DNA of 64,000 bases, taken from the NCBI RefSeq assembly GCF_900188165.1, contig NZ_FZOS01000001.1, positions 372,001 to 436,000 of the forward strand, given 5' to 3'. Below, piece after piece: positions 46,644 through 55,507 of this stretch. Below the pieces are notes generated by a model, which saw only the letters and a list, made by a program, of their open reading frames with translations, searched no databases and was not told the DNA's origin. Origin of the DNA: Edaphosphingomonas laterariae (GTDB taxonomy: Bacteria; Pseudomonadota; Alphaproteobacteria; Sphingomonadales; Sphingomonadaceae). A program made the position numbers and the translations under genes. How positions within the stretch are numbered: position 1 is the first letter of the stretch; each line of letters opens with the position of its first letter.

Positions 46644-46681
46644 CTGTCCGCAGGCGGACAGCATCGTCCGATTTCGGACAG
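46644..46681. promoter_or_regulatory. Two tandem inverted repeats upstream of the glycosyltransferase gene
   Basis: CTGTCCG-CAGG-CGGACAG (46644-46661) and TCGTCCG-ATTT-CGGACAG (46664-46681). The centres are exactly 20 bases apart, about two helix turns. They end 74 bases before the GT4 start and could also serve the divergent PspC operon. Confidence 0.5.
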
Positions 46682-46755
46682 ATGGCGCCTCCCCTTTGCC
46701 GCGCTGCATCATCGCTGTTATGGAACCCGCGCCTTGCCGCGACGATGGAGCCGGA

Positions 46756-47955
46756 ATGACGCTCGCTTATCTGATGAACACCTATCCGGTGACGAGCGGC
46801 ACCTTCATCCGGCGGGAGATAGCGGCGATCGAACAGGCGGGAACGCCGGTCACGCGTTTCGCCGTTCGCCGGTGGAACGACACGCTGGTCGATCCGCTCG
46901 ATCTGGCCGAGCAGGACAAGACCCGATATCTGCTGAGCGGCAATGCGCCGGGGCTGCTGATCGCCTTTCTGGCGGAGCTGCTGACCCGCCCCCACAAGCT
47001 GGCCCGAGCGCTGCCGACATGGCTGGGGCTGATCCGCGCCGCCAAGGGCCGGATCATCCATCATATCGCCTATCTGATGCAGGCCGCGGCGCTGCGCCGT
47101 GAAACGGCGAAGGCCGGCATCACCCATGTCCATTGCCATTTCTGCACCAATGCCACCGCCGTCGCCATGCTGAGCCGGCTGATGGGCGGCCCCGCCTACA
47201 GCTTCACCGTGCATGGGCCGGACGAGCTGATCGACCTGCCCGGCATCGGCATCCGCCCCAAGATCGAGAATGCGGCGGCGGTGATCGCCATCACCCGATA
47301 TTGCCGGGGCCGGCTGACCGAACATGTCGGCGAAGCGCATTGGGGCCGTATCCACATCGTCCATTGCGGCCTGAAGCTGGACGATTTCCCCGATGCCGCC
47401 GGCGATCCGCAGGGATCGACTTTGGTGTGCGTGGGCCGGCTGTGCCCGCAAAAGGGCCAGGTGCACATTCCCGCCGCCGTGGCCGAAGTGCGCGGCCGCT
47501 TTCCCGACCTGCGCGTGCTGCTGATCGGCGATGGCGAAAGCCGCGCGGCCGTGGAAGCAGAGGTGGCGAAGCATGGCGTGGGCGACATCGTGACGCTGGC
47601 CGGCTGGCGATCCAATGCCGAGGTGCGCGCAGCGATCGGCACCGGCCGCGCGCTGCTGCTGCCAAGCTATGCCGAAGGGCTGCCGATCGTGATCATGGAA
47701 GCCTTTGCCATGCGTCGCCCGGCGCTGACGACGACGATTGCCGGCATCCCAGAACTGGTCGACGCATCCTGCGGCTGGCTGATCGCGCCGGGCGACCATG
47801 ACGCGCTGGTCGCCGCGATCAGCGACGCGATGGCCGCCAGCCCTGAACGGATGGCCGCAATGGGCGCCGAAGGCCGCACACGGGTGGAGGCCCGGCACGA
47901 CCTTGCCAAGATCGCGCCGCAACTGCTTGCCGCCTTCCAAATCACGCAAAATTAA
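46756..47955 (+). CDS. Glycosyltransferase family 4 protein
   Basis: A 399-residue GT-B fold enzyme that uses a nucleotide sugar. The N-terminal acceptor domain starts LAYLMNTYPVTSGTFIRREI; the donor domain has VGRLCPQKGQ and the E-x7-E pair in EGLPIVIMEA (Glu307, Glu315). The opening resembles colanic acid WcaL-type transferases, so exopolysaccharide or lipid glycosylation is likely. No other polysaccharide genes are adjacent. ATG at 46756 with GGAG 5 bases upstream. Confidence 0.92.
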   Translation: MTLAYLMNTYPVTSGTFIRREIAAIEQAGTPVTRFAVRRWNDTLVDPLDLAEQDKTRYLLSGNAPGLLIAFLAELLTRPHKLARALPTWLGLIRAAKGRIIHHIAYLMQAAALRRETAKAGITHVHCHFCTNATAVAMLSRLMGGPAYSFTVHGPDELIDLPGIGIRPKIENAAAVIAITRYCRGRLTEHVGEAHWGRIHIVHCGLKLDDFPDAAGDPQGSTLVCVGRLCPQKGQVHIPAAVAEVRGRFPDLRVLLIGDGESRAAVEAEVAKHGVGDIVTLAGWRSNAEVRAAIGTGRALLLPSYAEGLPIVIMEAFAMRRPALTTTIAGIPELVDASCGWLIAPGDHDALVAAISDAMAASPERMAAMGAEGRTRVEARHDLAKIAPQLLAAFQITQN

Positions 47956-48088
47956 CCATTCACCGCAGCCGCCGCACAGGCCGTCGCCGTCAGCCCATCG
48001 CTTTGCGATCGTTGCCGTCCGCTCAGGTGGACGCCGCCAGAAGGGGCGGGTCCCGAGGGACGCCAAGATAAAGCAAAGGGTAGATTTT

Positions 48089-48388
48089 ATGCGGAAAATG
48101 ATGCTCGCGCTGGGCGCTGCGTCGCTCGCCATTCCCGCCGCCATGGTGCTGCCGACCGATCAGGTCGAAGCCCGGCGCCACCACCATTATCAGGGCAAGC
48201 ATCGCGATTATCGCCGGTCGCATTGCCGCAAGTCGAGCGGAACGACCGGGCTGATCGTCGGCGGCGCCGGCGGCGCGTTGCTCGGCCGCGCGGTCGATAC
48301 CCGTGGCGATCGCACCACCGGCACCGTGGTCGGCGCAGCCGCCGGCGCGCTGCTCGGCAAGGAAATCGACAGCAAGCGCCGCTGCTAA
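48089..48388 (+). CDS. Glycine-zipper 2TM domain exported protein
   Basis: A 99-residue precursor; signal peptide about residues 1-28. A His/Arg-rich segment (ARRHHHYQGKHRDYRRSH) precedes the glycine zipper GLIVGGAGGALLGRAVD and GTVVGAAAGALLGKEID, as in outer-membrane-associated Rick_17kDa-like proteins. AAGGG lies 8 bases before the ATG. The TAA stop is formed by the first bases of a repeat element. Confidence 0.88.
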   Translation: MRKMMLALGAASLAIPAAMVLPTDQVEARRHHHYQGKHRDYRRSHCRKSSGTTGLIVGGAGGALLGRAVDTRGDRTTGTVVGAAAGALLGKEIDSKRRC

Positions 48389-48441
48389 AGCATTTTCCAA
48401 GCAGTTGGGATCAACTGCTGACCCGGAAATCGCTCTAAACG
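48386..48441 (+). repeat. Double-hairpin repeat element, copy 3 (lacks the second hairpin)
   Basis: Keeps hairpin 1 with inner stem AGCAGTTG/CAACTGCT and an imperfect outer stem, then joins directly to the right-end sequence CTCTAAACGGAT. Compared with copies 1 and 2 the linker and second hairpin are missing. Begins with the stop codon of the glycine-zipper gene. Confidence 0.8.
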
Positions 48442-48444
48442 GAT

Positions 48445-48464
48445 GGAGGCCGGCGCCGGCCTCC
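48445..48464. terminator. Perfect 20-base palindrome between convergent genes
   Basis: GGAGGCCGGC and its complement, without a loop, lying between the glycine-zipper gene and the convergent NTF2-like gene, followed by ACCTTT on the plus strand. Possible bidirectional terminator. Confidence 0.4.
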
Positions 48465-48475
48465 ACCTTTCAGCG

Positions 48476-48937
48476 TCAGGCCGGCGGGGCCAGCTCCGCC
48501 GGCGAATTGTGGAACCAGCTTTTCTGTTCGTAGCGTTCGGCGATGCGCCAGCCCTTGGCCGTCCGCACCAGCTTGTCGCGGTACCAGAGGCCGACGAAGA
48601 ACACCTTGTCGTTGCCCGGCACCTCGCTGCCATCCGGATACATGATCATCGGGTTGAACAGGATGGTGCGCGTCGTCGCGCTGTCGCCGTCGATCTTATA
48701 TTCGGTCGTCGCCACCATGTGCTGGAAGCCCTTGAACCGCTCCATCGCGGTGCCGAGCCACGCCTTGATCTCGCGATAGGTGCCGCGCGATCCGCCGACT
48801 TCCGAATAATCGATGATCGCATCCTCGGTGAACACATCGTCCAGCCCATCCCAGTTGCGATCGTCGATCGCGAAGGAATAGCGGGCGAACAGGTCCTGTA
48901 TCTCCAGGCGGTCGGAAATCTCCTGCTGGCTGAGCAT
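48476..48937 (-). CDS. Nuclear transport factor 2 / SnoaL-like family protein
   Basis: A 153-residue alpha+beta cone protein. SQQEISDRLEIQDLFARYSFAIDDRNWDGLDDVFTEDAIIDYSEVGG is the classic opening, followed by FQHMVATTEYKIDGDSATTRTIL. Members include dehydratases and isomerases; no substrate can be named. ATG at 48937 has GAGG 6 bases upstream; ATGs at 48943 and 48949 are also in frame. Confidence 0.88.
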   Translation of the reverse strand: MLSQQEISDRLEIQDLFARYSFAIDDRNWDGLDDVFTEDAIIDYSEVGGSRGTYREIKAWLGTAMERFKGFQHMVATTEYKIDGDSATTRTILFNPMIMYPDGSEVPGNDKVFFVGLWYRDKLVRTAKGWRIAERYEQKSWFHNSPAELAPPA

Positions 48938-49047
48938 CGGCATCCTCATTCTTGTCGTTTCCGTGGCATGGCATAGCCCCTCAGCGATGGCGCGGCCATG
49001 GCAGAGGATGAGGCCGGGGCGACCCGCCGACGGAAATGGAGACAGAG

Positions 49048-49989
49048 ATGCTGATCCGCCCCGGCGTGGCGCGCACGCCCGACGACCGCTTCGCCGGCCT
49101 GCCCGACTTTCCCTTCACGCCCCATTATCTGGAGATGGCGGACGCCCGGCTCGGCCCGCTGCGGATGCATTATCTGGACGAAGGCCCGCGCGACGCGCCG
49201 GTGATCCTGATGCTGCACGGCGAACCGAGCTGGTGTTTCCTGTATCGCAAGATGATCGGCCCGCTGGTCGCGGCGGGATATCGCGTGGTGGCGCCGGACC
49301 ATATCGGCTTCGGCCGATCGGATAAGCCGACCGAACGGGCAAGCTACAGCTATGCCCGGCTGGTCGACTGGATGGCGAATTTCGTTCACGCGCTCGACCT
49401 CGACCGCATCACCCTGGTCTGCCAGGATTGGGGTGGGCCGATCGGCCTTCGCGTGCTCGCCACCATGCCCGAACGCTTTGCCGGCGTGGCGGTGGCCAAC
49501 ACCTTGCTGCCAACCTGCGAGCCGCCGCCGCGCGGCGTGGACGGCTGGCCCGGCCCGATCATCGAGGCATGGGCCGAAACCTGCCGCACCAGCGACGACC
49601 TGCCGGTGAGCGAGATTATCGCGGCGGTCTGCGTCCAGCGGCCCGAGCCGGCGGTGCTGGCGGCCTATGACGCGCCCTTCCCCGATGCGGCGCACAAGGC
49701 GGGGGCATTGCAGATCACCTGCTGCATCCCGCTTGACGAAAGCTATCCGGGCGTGGCCGAAAACCGGGCCGCGTGGGACGTGCTCGAAACCTTCGACCGG
49801 CCATTCCTGACGCTGTTCAGCGATTCCGATCCGTCGACGATCGCGTGGGAAGCGGTGTTTCAGACCCGCGTGCCCGGCGCCGCCGGCCAGCCCCACAGTC
49901 GAATCGCGGGCGCCGGCCACTTCCTTCAGGAAGAACAGGGCGCGGCGATGGCAGCGAAACTGGTGGCGTGGCTGGGGCCGGCCGGCTGA
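49048..49989 (+). CDS. Haloalkane dehalogenase (DhmA-like)
   Basis: A 313-residue alpha/beta-hydrolase. HGEPSW (57-62) and QDWGG with nucleophile Asp127 and halide-stabilising Trp128 are the subfamily I haloalkane dehalogenase pattern; His291 lies in GAGHFLQEE and Asp261 (or 259) in FSDSDP is the likely acid. Sphingomonads are known carriers of such enzymes. The natural substrate is unknown. ATG at 49048 with GGAG 6 bases upstream. Ends directly beside the convergent regulator gene. Confidence 0.87.
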   Translation: MLIRPGVARTPDDRFAGLPDFPFTPHYLEMADARLGPLRMHYLDEGPRDAPVILMLHGEPSWCFLYRKMIGPLVAAGYRVVAPDHIGFGRSDKPTERASYSYARLVDWMANFVHALDLDRITLVCQDWGGPIGLRVLATMPERFAGVAVANTLLPTCEPPPRGVDGWPGPIIEAWAETCRTSDDLPVSEIIAAVCVQRPEPAVLAAYDAPFPDAAHKAGALQITCCIPLDESYPGVAENRAAWDVLETFDRPFLTLFSDSDPSTIAWEAVFQTRVPGAAGQPHSRIAGAGHFLQEEQGAAMAAKLVAWLGPAG

Positions 49990-50676
49990 TCAATCGCCCG
50001 CTTCGGCGATCTGCGCGAGATAGGCGTCATCGACGATACGGACGCGGCCATTGGCCAGTTCGATCACCCCGGCTTCGGCCCAGGATGCCAGCTGGCGATT
50101 GATATTTTCCCGGCTCATCCCGACGAAATTGCCCAGCTCGCTCTGGCTGAGATCGCCGGCGAGTCGGTGGCCGTCGGCCTTGTTGTCGGTCAGCCGCTTG
50201 AGGAAACGGGCAAGGCGCGGCCCGGCGGCGAAGGCCCGATCGGTTTCGATCGTGGCATCGGTATCGCGCAGCCGCCGCGCCATATCGCGCAACATGCGCA
50301 GCGCCACCTTGGGATGGTTTTCGACGAGCCGTTCGAACGCGGCACGGCCGATGCGGAGATAGCGCCCGGCATAGCGCGCGGTGGCCGACGCGGTGCGCGG
50401 CAACCCGTCGAGCAGCGCGATTTCGCCGAGCACGGCGCCGCGTTCGGCATAATCGAGCACGATTTCCTGGCCGTTGGGCGCGATCATGCTGACCCGCGCG
50501 ATGCCCGCCAGAATCACCACGGCGGAATCACCTTCATCGCCCTGGCGAAGAATCGTCTCGCCGGCCTTCATATTGTGCACGGAGGATGCCGACAAAAGAT
50601 CGGTCAATTCGCTGTCGCTGCACGCCGCCAGCACCGAATGCGGCGGCAGCATCGCAGCGATTTCCTGTGCGTTCAT
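49990..50676 (-). CDS. Crp/Fnr family transcriptional regulator
   Basis: A 228-residue protein: cyclic nucleotide-binding-like barrel (LRQGDEGDSAVVILAGIARV, GEIALLDGLPRTASATA) then a C-terminal winged helix LSQSELGNFVGMSRENINRQLASW. It lacks the Fnr N-terminal Cys cluster, so an Fe-S oxygen sensor is unlikely. The effector is unknown. Divergent from the GGDEF-EAL gene; a GTGA-N6-TCAC site is in the gap. Confidence 0.92.
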   Translation of the reverse strand: MNAQEIAAMLPPHSVLAACSDSELTDLLSASSVHNMKAGETILRQGDEGDSAVVILAGIARVSMIAPNGQEIVLDYAERGAVLGEIALLDGLPRTASATARYAGRYLRIGRAAFERLVENHPKVALRMLRDMARRLRDTDATIETDRAFAAGPRLARFLKRLTDNKADGHRLAGDLSQSELGNFVGMSRENINRQLASWAEAGVIELANGRVRIVDDAYLAQIAEAGD

Positions 50677-50793
50677 GGCTTCGCCTTCTTTCCGGGCCCC
50701 GGCGGACGAAGCATGAAGCGCTGCCGCGCCAACCCCTAAGCTACTCGGGCGGCGTGGCGAATCGGCTTCTATGTCATCCCCCCGCGCGGGGCA

Positions 50794-50807
50794 GTGATCG
50801 CCGTCAC
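50794..50807. promoter_or_regulatory. Candidate Crp/Fnr-type operator
   Basis: GTGA-TCGCCG-TCAC followed by A, matching the Crp half-site layout GTGA-N6-TCAC. It lies 118 bases from the regulator start and 109 bases before the GGDEF-EAL start. Confidence 0.4.
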
Positions 50808-50915
50808 ACCATAGCGCCAAGCGCCCGATCGCAAGATGACAAATCGTCACGGCGATTAACGAACGGCAAAGCATGTCGGCATAAGCTGCGCGCAGATTGG
50901 CCCGATGGGTGAACG

Positions 50916-53240
50916 ATGCGCCACGTTTTGTTGAAAGTTCCGTCCTTCGACCTCGCCGATTCCGGCAGCGAAGCGACATCGCGAAACCGCTTCGTGGTCG
51001 ACACGGAGCCGAACGACCCTCGCATCGAGGCGCTGTGGCGGATCGCGCCGTGGATGGCGGGCCTGAGCGTGACCTGCGCGCTCGTCGTGCTGTGGGGGTT
51101 GAGCGGCCGGGTGCCGTTGCTCGCGCTCGGCACCTGGGCGGGGCTGATCATCGCCGCGAATTTCGTGATCGTCCGCGCGCGACGCCGCGCCGCAAGCTTC
51201 GGTTCGGACGAACTGCTGCGATCATCCTACTGGACGGTGTTCGAGGCCGCGATCCATGCCGGCCTGTGGTCCGCTTTGCCGCTGTTCGCCTTTTCCGGCC
51301 AGCCTGCAGCGGTGCAGATGATGCTGGCGGGCGCGATGGCGACGATGATGGCAGGCGCCTTCCTGCTCGCACTCGTCCCGCTGGCCGCCGCCGTATGGGT
51401 GCTGGTGCTGGCCACCGCGATGCTGTGGGGGCTGCATGGCGCGGACGATCTGCCCGTCGGCATCGCGATGGTGCTGGTGACGGGCTATATCGCCGTCGTG
51501 CTGACCGGCTGCATCACCATCGAACGGCTGCTGACCCGTTTCATGGATACGGCCGAGAAGGAAAGTGAGCGCCGCGAATCGATCGCCCTGCTGCTCAAGG
51601 AATATGAAGATCAGGGCGCCGGCTGGCTGTGGCAGATCGATGCCGCCAACCAGCTGACCTATGTGTCGCCGCGCATTTCCAGCCTGCTCGGCCGGTCGAC
51701 AGCGCAGCTGATCGGCCAGTCGCTGCCGGTGGTGCTGGGCTGCGATGCCCGGCTGGGCGGCGCACTGGTGGCCCGCCAGGCCTTTTCCGGCCTGCAGATG
51801 GATGTCGAGACGCCCGGCGGCACGCGATCGATCGCGGTGGCGGGCAGCCCGATCATCGCCCCCGACGGCAGCTTCCACGGTTTCCGCGGCGTCGGCAGCG
51901 ACATTACCGAGATTCGCCGCAGCCAGGACCGGCTGAGCCACATGGCACGGATCGACGTGCTGACCGGGCTGCCCAACCGCCAGCATATGCACGAACTGTT
52001 CGCCGAAGGCGTGGCGCGCGCCAAGGCGACCAACCAGCCCTGCGCGCTGATGTTCCTCGATCTCGACGGGTTCAAGCCGGTCAACGACAGCTTCGGCCAT
52101 TCGCTGGGCGACGAGGTGCTGCGCGCCATGGCGCAGCGTCTGGCCGCCGAAGTGGGCGCGCGCGGCCGCATCGGCCGGGTGGGCGGCGACGAATTCGCAC
52201 TGCTGCTCACCGACGGCCAGAGCCGGCAATCGGTGGAAGAACTGGGCGTCAAGCTGATCAAGGCCGTGGCCGAGCCGCTGGCGCTGCCATCGGCCGAGAT
52301 TCGCATCGGCCTGTCCATCGGTTCGGCGATCGCGCCGATCGACGGTGACGCGGTGGACGATCTGCTGCTCAAGGCCGATCTGGCGCTCTACGAAGCAAAG
52401 TCGCGCGGGCGCGGCACCTTCGTCCATTTCGAACCCCAGCTGCAGCAGGATGCCGACGATCGCGTGCGGCTGGAACATGATCTGCGTCAGGCGCTGAAGC
52501 GCAACGAGTTCGAGGTCCATTATCAGCCGGTGGTATCGGCGACGACGCAGGCGGTGATGGGGTTCGAGGCGCTGCTGCGCTGGCGCCACCCCGAACGCGG
52601 CCTGATTTCACCGGCCGTGTTCATCCCGATCGCCGAGGATACCGGCCTGATCGCGGACATTGGCGAATGGACGCTGCGCCAGGCGTGCAAGCACGCATCG
52701 CAATGGCCGCAGCACGTGCATGTCGCGGTGAACGTCAGCCCGCGCCAGCTGATCCTGCCGGCGCTGCCCAATGCGGTGAGCGATGCGCTGGCCGCCGCCC
52801 GGTTGCAGCCGTCGCGGCTGGAGCTGGAGGTGACGGAAAGCGTGTTCCTGAGCGACACGGACGGATCGCTGGACGTGCTGCGCCGCGTCCGTTCGATCGG
52901 CGTCGGCATCGCGCTCGACGATTTCGGGACCGGCTATTCCTCGCTCGGCTATCTCAACAAGACGATCTTCCACGCGCTGAAGATTGATGGCAGCTTCGTG
53001 CGCGACGCCGCCAAGCGCAGCGAAACCGTTTCGATCATCCACGCGATCGTGGCGCTGGCCAACAGCTTCCGCATGTCGATCACGGCCGAGGGCGTGGAGA
53101 CGGTGGCGGATTTCGAGCGGATGCGCGAACTGGGCTGCCACCGCATCCAGGGCTATCTGTTCGGCCGGCCGGTGCCGTTCGAAGAGACGCTGGCGCTGGT
53201 TGGGCAGCGCTTCGAATATGGCGACCGGGCTGCCGGCTGA
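50916..53240 (+). CDS. Membrane GGDEF-EAL protein (c-di-GMP cyclase/phosphodiesterase)
   Basis: A 774-residue protein. Residues about 45-210 hold several membrane helices, then a PAS domain (WLWQIDAANQLTYVSPRI, VGSDITEIRRSQDR), a GGDEF domain with intact GGDEF at 423-427, and an EAL domain starting GFEALLRW (Glu551). DDFGTGYSSL and KIDGSFV support an active phosphodiesterase. The RxxD inhibitory site before GGDEF is absent (RIGR). Net output cannot be predicted. Controlled perhaps by the divergent Crp-like regulator. Confidence 0.95.
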   Translation: MRHVLLKVPSFDLADSGSEATSRNRFVVDTEPNDPRIEALWRIAPWMAGLSVTCALVVLWGLSGRVPLLALGTWAGLIIAANFVIVRARRRAASFGSDELLRSSYWTVFEAAIHAGLWSALPLFAFSGQPAAVQMMLAGAMATMMAGAFLLALVPLAAAVWVLVLATAMLWGLHGADDLPVGIAMVLVTGYIAVVLTGCITIERLLTRFMDTAEKESERRESIALLLKEYEDQGAGWLWQIDAANQLTYVSPRISSLLGRSTAQLIGQSLPVVLGCDARLGGALVARQAFSGLQMDVETPGGTRSIAVAGSPIIAPDGSFHGFRGVGSDITEIRRSQDRLSHMARIDVLTGLPNRQHMHELFAEGVARAKATNQPCALMFLDLDGFKPVNDSFGHSLGDEVLRAMAQRLAAEVGARGRIGRVGGDEFALLLTDGQSRQSVEELGVKLIKAVAEPLALPSAEIRIGLSIGSAIAPIDGDAVDDLLLKADLALYEAKSRGRGTFVHFEPQLQQDADDRVRLEHDLRQALKRNEFEVHYQPVVSATTQAVMGFEALLRWRHPERGLISPAVFIPIAEDTGLIADIGEWTLRQACKHASQWPQHVHVAVNVSPRQLILPALPNAVSDALAAARLQPSRLELEVTESVFLSDTDGSLDVLRRVRSIGVGIALDDFGTGYSSLGYLNKTIFHALKIDGSFVRDAAKRSETVSIIHAIVALANSFRMSITAEGVETVADFERMRELGCHRIQGYLFGRPVPFEETLALVGQRFEYGDRAAG

Positions 53241-53315
53241 GCTAACGGCGGTCGGCCTCACCAAACCGGCTATTGCGGGATTGACCGCGGCGGCCCGCGA
53301 TGGGATGCGATCGCC

Positions 53316-54188
53316 ATGCCCGACAATCCCGTCACCATCGCCGGCGACGGCCTGACCGCGACGATCAGCCCGGACGGCGCCGAACTGCAATCGCTGGTCG
53401 ATCCCGATGGCCGCGAACTGATGTGGGACGGCGATCCCGCTTACTGGTCCGGCCGTGCCCCGATCCTCTTTCCCATCGTCGGCACGTTGAACGGCGACGC
53501 CGCCCGCATCGACGGCCACGTCCACCACATGCCGCGCCACGGCTTTGCCCGCCGCAGGCGGTTCGCCGTGGTCGAGCGGCAGCGTGCTTCGGCATGCTTC
53601 CGGCTGGAGGATGATGCTGAAACGCGCGCGGCCTATCCCTTCGCCTTCCAGCTCGATCTGGCCTTCGCGATCGCCGATGCGACGCTGAGCATGACGGCCA
53701 TTGTGCGCAATCCGGGCGATCGGCCGCTGCCGGCGAGCTTCGGTTTCCACCCCGCGCTGCGCTGGCCGATCCCCGGCGCCGGCGCGCGTGCGGACCATGT
53801 GGTGCGGTTCGCAGCCGAAGAGGCGACGCCGGTGCGGCGCGTGGACGCCGACGGACTGGTCAGCCCGATCCCCCACCCGTCCCCCGTCGATGGGCACACG
53901 CTGGCGCTGCGCGACGCGCTGTTCGATGATGACGCCCTGATCTTCGATCGCATCACCAGCCGGTCGCTGGTTTATGGCGTGCCCGGCGGCCGGATGATCG
54001 AGATCGGCTTTCCCGATATGCCGGCGCTGGGGCTGTGGACCAAGCCAGGCGCCGGCTTCCTGTGCATCGAGCCATGGCAGGGCCATGCCGACCCCGCCGG
54101 CTTCGACGGTGCCTTCCATGACAAGCCGGGTATGATCGCGATCGCGCCGGGCGGCGAGCATCGCTTCACGATGACGATCAGGCCGTAG
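53316..54188 (+). CDS. Aldose 1-epimerase family protein
   Basis: A 290-residue beta-sandwich protein with features of the galactose mutarotase/YeaD superfamily: TISPDGAELQSLVDPDGRELMWDGDPAYW, HGFARRRRF, FGFHPALRWP and LCIEPWQGHAD. The GFHP His and the catalytic Glu in IEPW are present. Sugar specificity unknown. Its last 11 bases overlap the convergent MFS gene. Confidence 0.88.
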   Translation: MPDNPVTIAGDGLTATISPDGAELQSLVDPDGRELMWDGDPAYWSGRAPILFPIVGTLNGDAARIDGHVHHMPRHGFARRRRFAVVERQRASACFRLEDDAETRAAYPFAFQLDLAFAIADATLSMTAIVRNPGDRPLPASFGFHPALRWPIPGAGARADHVVRFAAEEATPVRRVDADGLVSPIPHPSPVDGHTLALRDALFDDDALIFDRITSRSLVYGVPGGRMIEIGFPDMPALGLWTKPGAGFLCIEPWQGHADPAGFDGAFHDKPGMIAIAPGGEHRFTMTIRP

Positions 54189-55449
54189 CTTCGGCCGGCC
54201 CTGCCCGCGCGTCGCGCGCGATGGCGAGCGCGCCAAATGCCGCAAGCACGCCGATGCTGCCCGCGATCATGAAGGCCGATGTGTAGGTGCCGGTGGCATC
54301 GCGCAGCAGCCCCGCGCCCAATGCTGCCGTCGCCGCGCCGATCTGGTGCCCGGCGGCCACCCAGCCGAACACGATCGGGGCGTCGCGATCACCGAAATGC
54401 TGGCCGGCGAGCTTCACCGTCGGCGGCACGGTGGCGATCCAGTCCAGCCCGTAGAACACGGCGAACACCGAAAGCGCGACGATATCGAATCCGGTGAAGG
54501 GCAAGGCGATCAGCGAAAGGCCGCGCACGCCATAATAGACGAACAGCAATTTGCGCGGATCGTAGCGATCGGTGAGCCAGCCGCTCGCCGTGGTGCCGAT
54601 CAGATCGAAGATGCCCATCACCGCAAGCAGCCCCGCCGCCTGCACCGCGCCCATGCCGTTATCGCCGCAATAAGCGATAAGGTGCGTGCCGACGAGGCCG
54701 TTGGTGGTGAGCCCGCAGACGAAGAAGGTGCCGAACAGCAGCCAGAAGACCGGTGTGCGCGCCGCGCGGCCGAGCACGCGAAAGGCCAGCGCCACGCTTT
54801 CGCGCGGATGCGCGCGCGGCTCCGGCGGACGGGGATGCGCCGCGCCATAAGGAAGCAGGCCGGCATCGGCCGGGCGTTCGGGCAATAGCAGCGCCACCAG
54901 CGGGATCAGCAATGCGGAGACGATCGCGACCGACATCGCCACCGGCCGCCAGCCACCCTGTTCGGACAGCCAGGCGAGCACGGGCAGGAACAGCAGCGAT
55001 CCGGTGGCCGTGCTGGCGCTGAAAATGCCCATGACGAGGCCACGATGCGTATCGAACCAGCGGCCCGCCACCGTTGCGCCGAGCACCAGCGCCACCGCAC
55101 CCGAACCGAGGCCGGACAACAGCCCCCAGGTCAGCACATAATGCCAGGGTTCGGCCATGAAGAGGCTGAGGCCGGTGGACGCCGCCATCAGCGCGAGCCC
55201 GCCCATCAGGGTTTTGCGAATGCCCAGCGTTTGCATGAGCGCAGCCGCAAACGGGCCGACCATGCCGTAGAGGAAGATGCCGAAGGCGGCGGCGGCGGAC
55301 ACCGTGGCCCGATCCCAGCCGAAGGCCGCCTGCAGCGGCGTCATCATCACACCGGGCGCCGAACGTAGCCCCGCCGCCGCGAGCAGCGACAGGAAGGTGA
55401 TGGCCACCACCACCCAGGCATAGTTCCGGCCGAAGCGACGCGCGTTCAT
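54178..55449 (-). CDS. MFS transporter
   Basis: A 423-residue permease with twelve predicted helices. GRWFDTHRGLVMGIFSASTATGS and DLIGTTASGWLTDRYDPRKLL are the typical loop motifs of the major facilitator family, closest in look to the oxalate/monocarboxylate group. Substrate unknown. Confidence 0.9.
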   Translation of the reverse strand: MNARRFGRNYAWVVVAITFLSLLAAAGLRSAPGVMMTPLQAAFGWDRATVSAAAAFGIFLYGMVGPFAAALMQTLGIRKTLMGGLALMAASTGLSLFMAEPWHYVLTWGLLSGLGSGAVALVLGATVAGRWFDTHRGLVMGIFSASTATGSLLFLPVLAWLSEQGGWRPVAMSVAIVSALLIPLVALLLPERPADAGLLPYGAAHPRPPEPRAHPRESVALAFRVLGRAARTPVFWLLFGTFFVCGLTTNGLVGTHLIAYCGDNGMGAVQAAGLLAVMGIFDLIGTTASGWLTDRYDPRKLLFVYYGVRGLSLIALPFTGFDIVALSVFAVFYGLDWIATVPPTVKLAGQHFGDRDAPIVFGWVAAGHQIGAATAALGAGLLRDATGTYTSAFMIAGSIGVLAAFGALAIARDARAGPAEATA

Positions 55450-55507
55450 GGCCGTGGATTATCCCAGCACGCGGCGGCGCAGAACCATCCTTGTGTATGA
55501 CCGCCGA

